This document shows positions 7,586-16,491 of a stretch of 64,000 bases of DNA, in pieces. The translations under genes and the position numbers were made by a program. Numbering within the stretch: position 1 is the stretch's first letter; each line of letters starts with the position of its first letter. The stretch lies in the NCBI RefSeq assembly GCF_007176755.1, contig NZ_BJTV01000021.1:1-64000 (forward strand), read 5' to 3'. The DNA comes from Streptomyces sp. 1-11. Lineage in GTDB: Bacteria; Actinomycetota; Actinomycetes; Streptomycetales; Streptomycetaceae. Under the pieces are notes generated by a model that had not been told where the DNA came from, did not search any database, and worked only from the letters and a program-made list of their open reading frames with translations.

Positions 7586-8488
7586 ATGACGCGGATTCTC
7601 GTGGGCACTTGCGGCTGGACCGACCGGGCACTGGTGACGAGCGGCTGGTACCCGCCCGGCCACCGGGACGCCGAGGGCCGGCTGCGCCACTACGCCGGCC
7701 GCTTCCCCGTGGTCGAGGCCGACTCGCCGTACTACGCGCTCCCGGCCCCCGCCACCACCCGGCGGTGGGCGGAGCGCACCCCGGCCGGGTTCCGCTTCGA
7801 CGTCAAGGCGCACTCGCTCCTCACCGGCCACCCCACCCGGCCGGCGGCGCTCCCCGCCGACCTGCGGGGCCGCGCCCGCGACGAGGGACTGCTGGACGAG
7901 GTGTGGGCCCGCTACGCCGAGGCGGTCGAGCCGCTGCGCGAGTCCGGCCGCCTGGGCACCCTGCTCTTCCAGTACCCGCCCTCGCTCGCCCCGGGCCCGC
8001 GTGCCGAGGCCTTCGTCAGCGGCTGCCGCGAACGGGCCCGCGACTGGCCCTTCGCGGTGGAGTTCCGGCACCCGGACTGGTGGCGGCCGGAGCGGGAACG
8101 CGCCACGGCCGCGCTGCTCGCCGGCCTGGACGCCACCGCCGTCGCCGTCGACACGGTGCAGGGCCTGCCCGCCTCCATGCCCCCGGCCGCCCCGGTGACC
8201 ACCGCGCGCCTGGCGGTCGTCCGCTTCCATGGCCGCAGCCCGCACTGGGGCACCGGCAGCAAGGAGGACCGCTTCCGCCACGACTACACGGAACGCGAAC
8301 TGGCCGGCTGGCTGCCCCGCGTCCGCGCGCTCGCGGCCCGCACCGACGAGGTGCACCTGCTGTTCAACAACTGCTGCGCGGACGCGGCGGCCAGGGCGGC
8401 GGACACCATGCGGCGCCTGCTGGACACCTCGGTGCCCCACCAGACGGACCACCACGCCCCCAGCCCGTCCGGGCGGGCGGTCCGCTGA
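7586..8488 (+). CDS. DUF72 domain protein (YecE family)
   Basis: A 300-residue TIM-barrel-like cytoplasmic protein. The N-terminus ILVGTCGWTD, the W-YP pattern (SGWYPPG), FPVVEADSPYYALP, FRFDVKAHSLLTGH, LGTLLFQYPPS, FAVEFRHPDWW and the C-terminal VHLLFNNCCAD are diagnostic of DUF72/YecE. The biochemical role of the family is unsettled. It is divergent from the phosphoesterase operon and about 155 nt upstream of glnE, probably unrelated to it. No strong terminator is visible in 8489-8640. Confidence 0.93.
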   Translation: MTRILVGTCGWTDRALVTSGWYPPGHRDAEGRLRHYAGRFPVVEADSPYYALPAPATTRRWAERTPAGFRFDVKAHSLLTGHPTRPAALPADLRGRARDEGLLDEVWARYAEAVEPLRESGRLGTLLFQYPPSLAPGPRAEAFVSGCRERARDWPFAVEFRHPDWWRPERERATAALLAGLDATAVAVDTVQGLPASMPPAAPVTTARLAVVRFHGRSPHWGTGSKEDRFRHDYTERELAGWLPRVRALAARTDEVHLLFNNCCADAAARAADTMRRLLDTSVPHQTDHHAPSPSGRAVR

Positions 8489-8643
8489 CCCACCCCGGCC
8501 GGACCCGCGCCGGGCAGGCTCCCGGCTCCGGGGCCCGCCATGGTCCCGCCCGGTGACCGCGCCGCAGGTGCCGGGCGGGGCCGGGCCCACTGCGGTTAGG
8601 CTCGGCGCAGGACGAGGTGGACGGATGGCAGGGGAGGCCGGGC

Positions 8644-11643
8644 ATGACGCCGGGGCGCAGGAGCAGTACCTTCACGCGGCTGCTGCGGCACGGCTTCACC
8701 GATCCGTCCGACGCCGAGCGCCTCCTGGACAGCGTCGAGCTGGCGCCGGTGCGGGACGACCCGGTGCTGCTGGAGGCCCTCGGGGCCACCGCCGACCCCG
8801 ACCTCGCCCTGCACGGACTGGTCCGGCTCCTGGAGGCGCAGCCCGACCCGACCGCGCGCCGTGAGCTGCTGGACACCCTGACCGCCGCGAAACCGCTGCG
8901 CGACCGGCTGCTCGGCGTGCTCGGCGCCTCCGCCGCCCTCGGCGACCACCTCGCCCGGCACGCCGGCGACTGGCAGGCCCTGGTCACCTACGAGCCCCGT
9001 GACCTGCACCGCGGAGTGGAGGAGTTCGAACGGGGCCTCGCGGAGGCCACCGACCCCGTCTCCCTGCGCGTCGCCTACCGCCGCTGCCTGCTCTCCATCG
9101 CCGCCCGGGACGTCTGCGGCACCATCGACGTCGCCGAGACCGCCGCGGAGCTGGCCGACCTCGCCACCGCCACCCTGCGCGCCGCCCTGGCGCTGGCCCG
9201 TCAGGCCGCCCCCGAGGACGCCGCCCTCTGCCGCCTGGCGGTGATCGCGATGGGCAAGTGCGGCGGCCATGAGCTGAACTACGTCTCCGACGTGGACGTG
9301 ATCTTCGTGGCCGAGGCGGCCGACGGCGCGGACGAGGACAAGGCGCTCAGGTCCGCCACCCAACTCGCCTCGCACATGATGCGGATCTGCTCGGAGACCA
9401 CCGTCGAGGGCTCCATCTGGCCCGTAGACGCCAACCTCCGCCCCGAAGGCCGCAACGGCCCCCTGGTGCGCACCCTCAGCAGCCACCTGGCCTACTACCA
9501 GCGCTGGGCCAAGACCTGGGAGTTCCAGGCCCTGCTCAAGGCCCGCCCGGTCGCCGGCGACGCCGAGCTGGGGCAGGCCTACGCCGACGCCCTCGGGCCG
9601 CTGGTCTGGCAGGCCGCCGAGCGGGAGAACTTCGTCGCCGACGTGCAGCGGATGCGCCGCCGCGTCATCGAGAACATCCCCGCCGCCGAGGTCGACCGCC
9701 AGCTCAAGCTCGGCCCGGGCGGGCTGCGCGACGTCGAGTTCGCCGTACAGCTCCTGCAACTGGTGCACGGCCGCACCGACGCCACCCTGCGCAGCGGCAC
9801 CACCCTGGACGCGCTGCGGGCCCTCGCGGCCGGCGGCTACGTGGGCCGCGAGGACGCCGCCCGCCTCGACGAGGCCTACCGCTTCCTGCGCTCCATGGAG
9901 CACCGCATCCAGCTCTACCGGCTGCGCCGCACCCACCTCGTCCCCGAGGCGGAGACCGACCTGCGCCGCCTCGGCCGCTCCCTGGGCCTGCGCACCGACC
10001 CGGTGACCGGCCTGCAGCGCGAGTGGCGACGGCACGCCGGCGTCGTACGGCGGCTGCACGAGAAGCTCTTCTACCGCCCGCTGCTCGACGCGGTCGCCCA
10101 GCTCGCGCCCGGCGAGACCCGGCTCAGGGCGGAGGCGGCCCGCGAGCGCCTGGTCGCCCTCGGCTACGCCGACCCGGCCGCCGCCCTGCGCCACCTGGAG
10201 GCCCTCGCCTCCGGAGTGACCCGCAAGGCCGCCATCCAGCGCACCCTGCTGCCCGTCCTGCTCGGCTGGTTCGCCGACTCCGCCGACCCGGACGCGGGCC
10301 TGCTCAACTTCCGCAAGGTCTCCGACGCCCTCGGCAAGACCCCCTGGTACCTGCGGCTGCTGCGGGACGAGGGCGCGGCCGCCGAGAACCTGGCCCGGGT
10401 GCTGTCCGCGGGCCGCCTCGCCCCCGACCTGCTGATGCGCGCCCCCGAGGCGGTGGCGCTGCTCGGCGACGGCGACGCCGGCGGCCTGGAGCCGCGCGAG
10501 CGCGGCCAGCTGGAGCAGGAGGTGCTCGCCGCCGTGCGCCGCGCGGAGAACGCCGCCCAGGGCGTCACCGCCGCCCGCGGCGTCCGCCGCCGCGAGCTGT
10601 TCCGCACCGCCGCCGCGGACATCATCGGCTCCTACGGCACCGAGGCCAGCGCCGCCGAGGCCGACCAGGGCGCCCTGGTCGACCGGGTCGGCGCCGCCGT
10701 CTCCGACCTCACCGCCGCCACCCTCGCCGGCACCCTGCGCGCGGTGGTCCGCGAGGGCTGGGGCGACACCCTGCCGACCCGTTTCGCGATCATCGCCATG
10801 GGCCGCTTCGGCGGCAACGAACTGGGCTACGGCTCCGACGCCGACGTGCTGTTCGTGCACGAACCGCAGGACGGCGTCGCCGAGCACGAGGCCGCGGCGG
10901 CCGCCAACAAGGTCGTCGCCGAGATGCGCCGGCTGCTGCAGCTCCCCAGCGCCGACCCGCCGCTGCTCATCGACGCCGGCCTGCGCCCCGAGGGCAAGTC
11001 GGGGCCGATGGTGCGCACCCTGAAGTCGTACGAGGCCTACTACCGCCGCTGGTCCCTGGTCTGGGAGTCGCAGGCCCTGCTGCGGGCCGAGCCGGTCGCC
11101 GGGGACGCCGGCCTCGGCCGCCGCTTCACCGAGCTGATCGACCCGCTGCGCTACCCGCACGCGGGGCTCGGCGAGGACGCGGTCCGCGAGATCCGCCGGC
11201 TCAAGGCCCGTATGGAGTCCGAGCGGCTGCCGCGCGGTGCCGACCCCAAACTGCACACCAAGCTGGGCCCGGGCGGCCTCTCCGACGTCGAGTGGACCGT
11301 GCAACTGCTCCAGCTGCGGCACGGCGCGCGCGAACCCGGCCTGCGCACCACCCGCACCCGCGCGGCCCTGGCCGCCGCCCGCGCGGCCGGGCTGCTCTCC
11401 GCCGAGGACACCGACGTGCTGGACGAGGCGTGGGTGCTGGCCACCCGGGTGCGCAACGCGGTCATGCTGGTGCGCGGCCGGGCCGGCGACACCTTCCCCA
11501 CCGAGCCGCGCGAGCTGGCCGCCGTCGGCCGCTACCTCGGCTACGGCTCCGGGCACGTCGGCGACATGCTGGACGCGTACCGCCGCACCACCCGCAGGGC
11601 GCGCGCGGTGGTGGAGCAGCAGTTCTACGCGGACGGCGCCTGA
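8644..11643 (+). CDS. glnE: Bifunctional glutamine synthetase adenylyltransferase/deadenylyltransferase
   Basis: GlnE, 999 residues, tunes type I glutamine synthetase by adding AMP to, and removing it from, a tyrosine. Two homologous nucleotidyltransferase modules are visible. The N-terminal (adenylyl-removing) active site is GGHELNYVSDVDVIF near residue 207 and the C-terminal (adenylylating) one is GGNELGYGSDADVLF near 722. Each is followed by LRPEG and KLGPGGL-DVE motifs. The length fits actinobacterial GlnE. I chose ATG 8644 because GGGGAGG lies 6 nt upstream; an in-frame GTG at 8617 lacks this. Its substrate GlnA, with the target Tyr, is encoded at 47.5-49.0 kb. The 3' end overlaps the convergent PAP2 gene by 19 bp. 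Confidence 0.97.
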   Translation: MTPGRRSSTFTRLLRHGFTDPSDAERLLDSVELAPVRDDPVLLEALGATADPDLALHGLVRLLEAQPDPTARRELLDTLTAAKPLRDRLLGVLGASAALGDHLARHAGDWQALVTYEPRDLHRGVEEFERGLAEATDPVSLRVAYRRCLLSIAARDVCGTIDVAETAAELADLATATLRAALALARQAAPEDAALCRLAVIAMGKCGGHELNYVSDVDVIFVAEAADGADEDKALRSATQLASHMMRICSETTVEGSIWPVDANLRPEGRNGPLVRTLSSHLAYYQRWAKTWEFQALLKARPVAGDAELGQAYADALGPLVWQAAERENFVADVQRMRRRVIENIPAAEVDRQLKLGPGGLRDVEFAVQLLQLVHGRTDATLRSGTTLDALRALAAGGYVGREDAARLDEAYRFLRSMEHRIQLYRLRRTHLVPEAETDLRRLGRSLGLRTDPVTGLQREWRRHAGVVRRLHEKLFYRPLLDAVAQLAPGETRLRAEAARERLVALGYADPAAALRHLEALASGVTRKAAIQRTLLPVLLGWFADSADPDAGLLNFRKVSDALGKTPWYLRLLRDEGAAAENLARVLSAGRLAPDLLMRAPEAVALLGDGDAGGLEPRERGQLEQEVLAAVRRAENAAQGVTAARGVRRRELFRTAAADIIGSYGTEASAAEADQGALVDRVGAAVSDLTAATLAGTLRAVVREGWGDTLPTRFAIIAMGRFGGNELGYGSDADVLFVHEPQDGVAEHEAAAAANKVVAEMRRLLQLPSADPPLLIDAGLRPEGKSGPMVRTLKSYEAYYRRWSLVWESQALLRAEPVAGDAGLGRRFTELIDPLRYPHAGLGEDAVREIRRLKARMESERLPRGADPKLHTKLGPGGLSDVEWTVQLLQLRHGAREPGLRTTRTRAALAAARAAGLLSAEDTDVLDEAWVLATRVRNAVMLVRGRAGDTFPTEPRELAAVGRYLGYGSGHVGDMLDAYRRTTRRARAVVEQQFYADGA

Positions 11644-12485
11644 GCCCGGGCCGCGGCCCGCGCCGGCACCCGCCTCGGCAGCTCGTGCGGCAGGCTGCCG
11701 TACCAGAGCCTGGCCGCCGTGACGCCGACGGCCAGGCAGGCGGTGCCGCCCACCGCGTCCAGCCAGAAGTGGTTGGCGGTGGCGACGATCACCAGCAGGG
11801 TCGCCACCGGGTACACCAGCCCCAGCACCCGCGCCCAGGGCACCGACGCCAGCGCGAAGACCGTCAGACCGCACCACAGCGACCAGCCGATGTGCATCGA
11901 CGGCATCGCCGCGTACTGGTTCGACATGTGCTTCAGGTCGCCCGAGGCCATCGAACCCCAGGTGTGGTGCACCATCACCGTGTCGGTGAAACGCCCGCCG
12001 TTCATCAGCCGCGGCGGGGCCAGCGGGAACAGGTAGTAGCCGGCCAGGGCCACGCCCGTGGTCGCGAACAGCGCCAGCCGGGCGGCCGAGTAGCGTCCCG
12101 GATGCCACCGGTAGAGCCACACCAGCACCCCGATGGTGATCACGAAGTGCAGCGTGGCGTAGTAGTAGTTCATCCCGACGATCAGCCAAGTCACCGAGTC
12201 GGCGGCGTGGTTGACGTACTGCTCGACGGCGATGCCCGCCCGGTGCTCGGTCCGCCAGACCCAGTCGGCGTTGCGCAGCGCCTTGGCCCGCTGCTCCGGC
12301 ACCGCGTTGCGGATCAGGGAGTACGTCCAGTAACTCACCGCGATCAGCAGGATCTCGAACCACAGCCGCGGCCGGCGCGGACCGCGCACGCGGTCCCACG
12401 GGCCCTGCCTGCCCTCGCCCGTGACGGCCCGCGGAGCGGCCACCTCCTCGCGACCTTCCGAATCTGTCACGGTCGAGTCACTCAT
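11625..12485 (-). CDS. PAP2-superfamily membrane phosphatase (AUR1-like)
   Basis: A 286-residue membrane protein with about six helices. PAP2-type catalytic motifs are visible: the SMHIGWSLW region (PSMH, phosphatase motif 2) and ATANHFWLDAVGG (motif 3, His/Asp pair). The preceding lumenal loop has PPRLMNGGRFTDTV. The pattern PSMHIGWS with a long N-terminal loop resembles the AUR1/inositolphosphotransferase-like group common in actinobacteria. Its likely substrates are lipid phosphates such as phosphatidate or prenyl diphosphates. The ATG at 12485 has no obvious SD motif. It is convergent with glnE, overlapping it by 19 bp, and downstream of malR on the same strand. Confidence 0.85.
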   Translation of the reverse strand: MSDSTVTDSEGREEVAAPRAVTGEGRQGPWDRVRGPRRPRLWFEILLIAVSYWTYSLIRNAVPEQRAKALRNADWVWRTEHRAGIAVEQYVNHAADSVTWLIVGMNYYYATLHFVITIGVLVWLYRWHPGRYSAARLALFATTGVALAGYYLFPLAPPRLMNGGRFTDTVMVHHTWGSMASGDLKHMSNQYAAMPSMHIGWSLWCGLTVFALASVPWARVLGLVYPVATLLVIVATANHFWLDAVGGTACLAVGVTAARLWYGSLPHELPRRVPARAAARAQAPSA

Positions 12486-12616
12486 GGTCACAGAGTCTGC
12501 CAGAAAAGACTTCTCCGACAGATCATCCCAAGCCCGGTTCCGGGCCGCACCTCCTGCGGCGCGTCCGGGACCCCGGCGGCGGCCCGGACCCGGCCGCCGC
12601 GCGTGCCCGTGCCGGC

Positions 12617-13744
12617 TCAGCCGCGGACGCGGTCCCCCGGCGCGGAGGCGGTCGAGCCGCGCACCACCAGCTCGGGCATGAAAACGAACTCGCTGTGCGG
12701 CGCGGGCGTCCCGCCGATGTCCTCCAGCAGCGTGCGCACCGCCGCCTGCCCCATCGCCGGGACCGGCTTGCGGACCGTGGTCAGCGGCGGGTCGGTGAAC
12801 GCGATCAGCGGGGAATCGTCGAAGCCGACCACCGAGACGTCCCTCGGCACCTCCAGACCGAGCTGCCGGGCGGCCCGTATCGCGCCGAGCGCCATCATGT
12901 CGCTCGCGCAGACCACCGCCGTGCAGTCCCGCCCGATCAGCGCGGTCGCGGCCGCCTGACCGCCCTCCAGGGTGTACAGCGAGTGCTGGATCAGCTCGGT
13001 CTCCACCGTCTGCGCGGCGAGCCCTAGCTGCTCCTGCACCGCCCGCACGAAGCCCTCGATCTTGCGCTGCACCGGCACGAACCGCTTCGGGCCGAGCGCC
13101 AGCCCGATCCGGGTGTGGCCCAGCGACGCCAGGTGCGTCACCGCCAGCGACATCGCGGCCCGGTCGTCCGGCGAGATGAACGGCGCCTGCACCTTCGGCG
13201 AGAACCCGTCCACCAGTACGAACGGCACGGCCTGCGCCCGCAGCCGCTCGTAGCGCTGCATGTCGGCGGTGGTGTCCGCGTGCAGCCCCGAGACGTAGAT
13301 GATCCCCGCCACCCCGCGGTCCACCAGCATCTCGGTCAGCTCGTCCTCCGTCGACCCGCCCGGGGTCTGGGTGGCGAGCACCGGGGTGTAGCCCTGCCGG
13401 GTCAGCGCCTGGCCGATGACCTGGGCCAGGGCCGGGAATATCGGGTTCTCCAGCTCGGGGGTGATCAGCCCCACGAGCCCTTCGCTGCGCTGCCGCAGCC
13501 GCACCGGACGCTCGTAGCCGAGCACGTCCAGCGCGGCCAGCACGGACTGGCGGGTGGTGGCCGCGACGCCGGGCTTGCCGTTGAGAACGCGGCTGACGGT
13601 CGCTTCGCTCACCCCCGCCTGCGCAGCGATGTCCGCAAGCCGTGTGGTCACGGCACCGGACTGTACCGGCCGGACTCCCCCTTGCCCACCGACGGGACGC
13701 CGTGCGCGGGCGGCTGAACGGCCTGCCGTGGAATGCTGCGTCAT
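12617..13744 (-). CDS. malR: LacI-family maltose repressor MalR
   Basis: A LacI/GalR regulator. The HTH TRLADIAAQAGVSEATVSRV is followed by the hinge helix LNGKPGVAATTRQSVLAALD and a periplasmic-binding-protein-like sensor (VGLITPELENPIFPALAQVI ... VSVVGFDDSPLIAFTDPPLT). Its position divergent from malEFG identifies it as MalR (Reg1 in S. lividans). MalR is known to repress maltose transport and amylase genes until an inducer appears. Two starts are possible. ATG 13744, with GAGGAG 4 nt upstream, gives 375 residues; GTG 13651 gives 344 residues and begins right at the HTH (TTRLAD). I list the SD-supported start. The extra 31 residues would be a disordered basic head. Confidence 0.93.
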   Translation of the reverse strand: MTQHSTAGRSAARARRPVGGQGGVRPVQSGAVTTRLADIAAQAGVSEATVSRVLNGKPGVAATTRQSVLAALDVLGYERPVRLRQRSEGLVGLITPELENPIFPALAQVIGQALTRQGYTPVLATQTPGGSTEDELTEMLVDRGVAGIIYVSGLHADTTADMQRYERLRAQAVPFVLVDGFSPKVQAPFISPDDRAAMSLAVTHLASLGHTRIGLALGPKRFVPVQRKIEGFVRAVQEQLGLAAQTVETELIQHSLYTLEGGQAAATALIGRDCTAVVCASDMMALGAIRAARQLGLEVPRDVSVVGFDDSPLIAFTDPPLTTVRKPVPAMGQAAVRTLLEDIGGTPAPHSEFVFMPELVVRGSTASAPGDRVRG

Positions 13745-13834
13745 CGCGCTCCTCGTCCTTCGCGGTCCCTTGTGAGGTCCTTGTCGAGCCGGTGTCCGCT
13801 CGCAAGGGGATGATCCCGGCGGCGAAGGCGGATG

Positions 13835-13858
13835 GCAAGGCCTTGCAGAGTCTTGCAC
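13835..13858. promoter_or_regulatory. Candidate MalR operator cluster in the malR-malE gap
   Basis: A perfect 12-bp palindrome GCAAGGCCTTGC (13835-13846) runs into two direct CTTGCAN units 10 bp apart (13842-13848 and 13852-13858). The CTTGCA/TGCAAG half-site recurs at the other mal and amylase promoters. This site lies on the malR side of the 355-bp intergenic region (13745-14099) and may autoregulate malR. The rest of the region shows no gene. Confidence 0.55.
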
Positions 13859-13954
13859 AAGTGTCCGTCAACCCGTGTACCCGCGACATCTCTGGGTTTC
13901 GACGGGGTCTACCGCAGGTCACGGCGAGGTAACCCCCGTGTTCTCTTGCACTTT

Positions 13955-13965
13955 TTTGCTGCAAG
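13955..13965. promoter_or_regulatory. Candidate MalR operator upstream of malE
   Basis: TTTGC-T-GCAAG is an 11-bp near-palindrome preceded by another CTTGCA half-site at 13945. It lies 135 nt upstream of malE and matches the sites before the amylase (19387-19397) and pullulanase (20897-20907). Confidence 0.6.
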
Positions 13966-14099
13966 GTCTTTCGCACGGCTTACATCGCTGTTACGTTCCT
14001 GGTCGCCCGGCCGCGGCAACGGCGCAGTCGGCAAGACAGCAGGGCCGGCGGACGGGACCGCCCCTGCATCACACGGGCTTTAACCCTCAAGGAGAACTC

Positions 14100-15371
14100 A
14101 TGCGGCGTGGCATAGCGGCCTCCGCGCTGGTGGCGTCCTTCGCCCTGGCGGCGACGGCGTGCGGCGGTGGCGACAGCGACAGCAAGTCGGACGGCCCGGT
14201 CACCATCACCTGGTGGGACACCTCCAACGCCACCAACGAGGCGCCGACGTACAAGGCCTTGGTGCAGCAGTTCGAGGCTGCCAACAAGGACGTCAAGGTC
14301 AAGTACGTCAACGTGCCCTTCGACCAGGCGCAGAACAAGTTCGACACCGCCGCCGGCTCCAAGGGCGCCCCGGACGTGCTGCGCTCCGAGGTCGGCTGGA
14401 CCCCGGCCTTCGCCAAGAAGGGCTACTTCCTGGCGCTGGACGGCACCGACGCCCTCGCCGACCAGGCGAAGTTCGAGCCGAACCTGATCAAGCAGGCCCA
14501 GTACGAGGGCAAGACCTACGGCGCGCCGCTGGTCACCGACACCCTCGCCCTGGTCTACAACAAGGCCCTGTTCAAGAAGGCCGGCATCACCGAGGCCCCC
14601 AAGACCTGGGACGAGCTGAAGTCCGACGCCGCCAAGGTCCAGGCCAAGGCCGGCGTGCCCGGCTACTGGGGCTCCACCCAGGCCTACTACGCCCAGTCCT
14701 TCCTGTACGGCGAGGGCACCGACACCGTCGACGCCGCCGCCAAGAAGGTCACCGTGAACTCGGCGGCCGCCAAGAAGGCCTACGGCACCTGGCTGAGCCT
14801 GTTCTCCGGCAAGGGCCTGCACAAGGCCGACACCACCGCCGACGCCTACGCCCACATCCAGGACGCGTTCGTCAACGGCAAGGTCGCCGCGATCATCCAG
14901 GGTCCCTGGGAGATCACGAACTTCTACAAGGGCAGCGCCTTCAAGGACAAGAACAACCTCGGCATCGCCACCGTCCCGGCCGGCTCGGCCGGCAAGGCGG
15001 GCGCCCCGACCGGCGGTCACAACCTCTCGGTCTACGCCGGCTCCGACAAGGCCCACCAGGCCGCGGCGCTGAAGTTCGTGAAGTTCATGACCTCGGCGAA
15101 GTCGCAGGAGACCATCGCCCTGAAGAACTCCACCCTGCCGACCCGCGGCGACGCCTACACCGACGCGGTCAAGGCCGACCCCGGCATCGCCGGCTACCAG
15201 GGCGTCCTCTCCGCCGCCCAGCCGCGCCCGGCGCTGCCCGAGTACAGCTCCCTGTGGGGTCCGCTGGACACCGAGCTGCCCAAGATCGCGGGTGGCAAGG
15301 AGCCGCTGGACAAGGGCCTGAGCAACGCCGAGCTGGCCATCGCCAAGCTGGTGCCCGACTTCAGCAAGTGA
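14100..15371 (+). CDS. malE: Maltose/maltodextrin ABC transporter substrate-binding lipoprotein
   Basis: MalE, 423 residues, is a lipid-anchored extracellular receptor that delivers maltose or maltodextrins to MalFG. A lipoprotein signal ends in ATAC, with Cys21 as the lipidated residue. The mature protein shows the family-1 solute-binding pattern: VTITWWDTSNATNE, YGAPLVTDTLALVYNKALFK, PKTWDEL, and AAIIQGPWEI with its GHNLSVYAGS region. ATG 14100 has AAGGAGA 6 nt upstream. It is the first gene of malEFG, divergent from malR. A strong hairpin follows the stop, so malE mRNA is probably more abundant than malFG. Confidence 0.96.
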   Translation: MRRGIAASALVASFALAATACGGGDSDSKSDGPVTITWWDTSNATNEAPTYKALVQQFEAANKDVKVKYVNVPFDQAQNKFDTAAGSKGAPDVLRSEVGWTPAFAKKGYFLALDGTDALADQAKFEPNLIKQAQYEGKTYGAPLVTDTLALVYNKALFKKAGITEAPKTWDELKSDAAKVQAKAGVPGYWGSTQAYYAQSFLYGEGTDTVDAAAKKVTVNSAAAKKAYGTWLSLFSGKGLHKADTTADAYAHIQDAFVNGKVAAIIQGPWEITNFYKGSAFKDKNNLGIATVPAGSAGKAGAPTGGHNLSVYAGSDKAHQAAALKFVKFMTSAKSQETIALKNSTLPTRGDAYTDAVKADPGIAGYQGVLSAAQPRPALPEYSSLWGPLDTELPKIAGGKEPLDKGLSNAELAIAKLVPDFSK

Positions 15372-15377
15372 GCCCGT

Positions 15378-15426
15378 GTGGCCGCCGGATCCTCTCCTTG
15401 AAGGGGGGGAAGGATCCGGCGGCCAC
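15378..15426 (+). terminator. malE-malF intergenic hairpin (attenuator or mRNA stabiliser)
   Basis: A perfect 16-bp inverted repeat (15378-15393 with 15411-15426, 17-nt purine-rich loop) starts six bases after the malE stop, while malF follows only 48 bases later. In such operons this hairpin usually ends part of the transcripts or protects the upstream mRNA, giving excess binding protein. Confidence 0.8.
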
Positions 15427-15473
15427 CGCCCTGTGCCCGGCCCACCCCTTGATCTTCCAGAAGGTGTCGAACC

Positions 15474-16478
15474 ATGACAGTCGCCATCGACCGCGCGACC
15501 GGCAAGCGCCGCGGTGAACGCGCGCCTCGGCCCGGGCTGGGCCGGCGCTTCAAGAACGGCTACCAGCGTCACTGGTACGCCTACGCGATGATCGCCCCGG
15601 TGGTCGTCGTGCTCGGCGTACTGGTGCTCTACCCCCTGGTGTACGGCCTGTACCTGACGCTCACCGACGCCAACAGCCTGAACACCGCCCGCACCATCGG
15701 CGTCAACCACATCGACGCCACCTACAAGTTCATCGGGCTCGACAACTACAAGGACATCCTGTTCGGCCCGACGTCGTACGACCGCTTCTGGTCGCACTTC
15801 GTCTGGACGATCGTCTGGACCGCCCTGTGCGTCGCGCTCCACTACTGCATCGGCCTCGGCCTCGCCCTGCTGCTCAACCAGAAGCTGCGCGGCCGCACCT
15901 TCTACCGGCTGATGCTGGTCCTGCCGTGGGCCGTGCCCACCTTCGTCACCGTCTTCGGCTGGCGCTTCATGCTCGCCGACGGAGGCGTCATCAACACGGC
16001 GCTCGACGCGCTGCACCTGCCGGCCCCGCTGTGGCTCGAGGACACCTTCTGGCAGCGGTTCGCCGCCGTCATGGTGAACACGTGGTGCGGTGTGCCCTTC
16101 ATGATGGTCTCCCTGCTCGGCGGCCTGCAGTCCATCGACTCCTCGCTCTACGAGGCGGCCGAGATGGACGGCGCGAACGCCTGGCAGCGCTTCCGCTACG
16201 TCACCCTGCCGGGGCTGAGGTCCGTCAGCTCCACCGTGGTCCTGCTCGGCATCATCTGGACGTTCAACCAGTTCGCGGTGATCTTCCTGCTGTTCGGCAA
16301 CACCGCCCCCGACGCGCAGATCCTCGTCACCTGGGCCTACTACCTGGGCTTCGGACAGCAGCCGCGTGACTTCGCGCAGTCGGCCGCCTACGGCATCCTG
16401 CTGCTGGCCATCCTGATCGTCTTCACCTCGTTCTACCGCCGCTGGCTGAACCGCAACGAGCAGCAGCTCGCGATCTGA
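15474..16478 (+). CDS. malF: Maltose ABC transporter permease MalF
   Basis: A 334-residue inner-membrane permease with six predicted helices, the first around MIAPVVVVLGVLVLYPLVYG. The cytoplasmic EAA loop that docks the ATPase reads YEAAEMDGANAWQRFRYVTL and then PGL. The P2 periplasmic loop is much shorter than in E. coli MalF, as in Gram-positive homologues. ATG 15474 has AAGGTG upstream. No malK-like ATPase gene is present here. In Streptomyces a shared ATPase (MsiK) encoded elsewhere energises such importers. Confidence 0.95.
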   Translation: MTVAIDRATGKRRGERAPRPGLGRRFKNGYQRHWYAYAMIAPVVVVLGVLVLYPLVYGLYLTLTDANSLNTARTIGVNHIDATYKFIGLDNYKDILFGPTSYDRFWSHFVWTIVWTALCVALHYCIGLGLALLLNQKLRGRTFYRLMLVLPWAVPTFVTVFGWRFMLADGGVINTALDALHLPAPLWLEDTFWQRFAAVMVNTWCGVPFMMVSLLGGLQSIDSSLYEAAEMDGANAWQRFRYVTLPGLRSVSSTVVLLGIIWTFNQFAVIFLLFGNTAPDAQILVTWAYYLGFGQQPRDFAQSAAYGILLLAILIVFTSFYRRWLNRNEQQLAI

Positions 16479-16491
16479 GGCAGGAGTCCCC

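Noticed and set aside
8617..8643. GTG 8617 as the glnE start
   Set aside because: It lacks a well-placed SD, while ATG 8644 has GGGGAGG 6 nt upstream and gives the expected length.
8596..12399. A 1267-codon open frame antisense to glnE
   Set aside because: It covers glnE with all its motifs on the other strand. The predicted protein is Gly/Gln/Ala-rich without recognisable domains.
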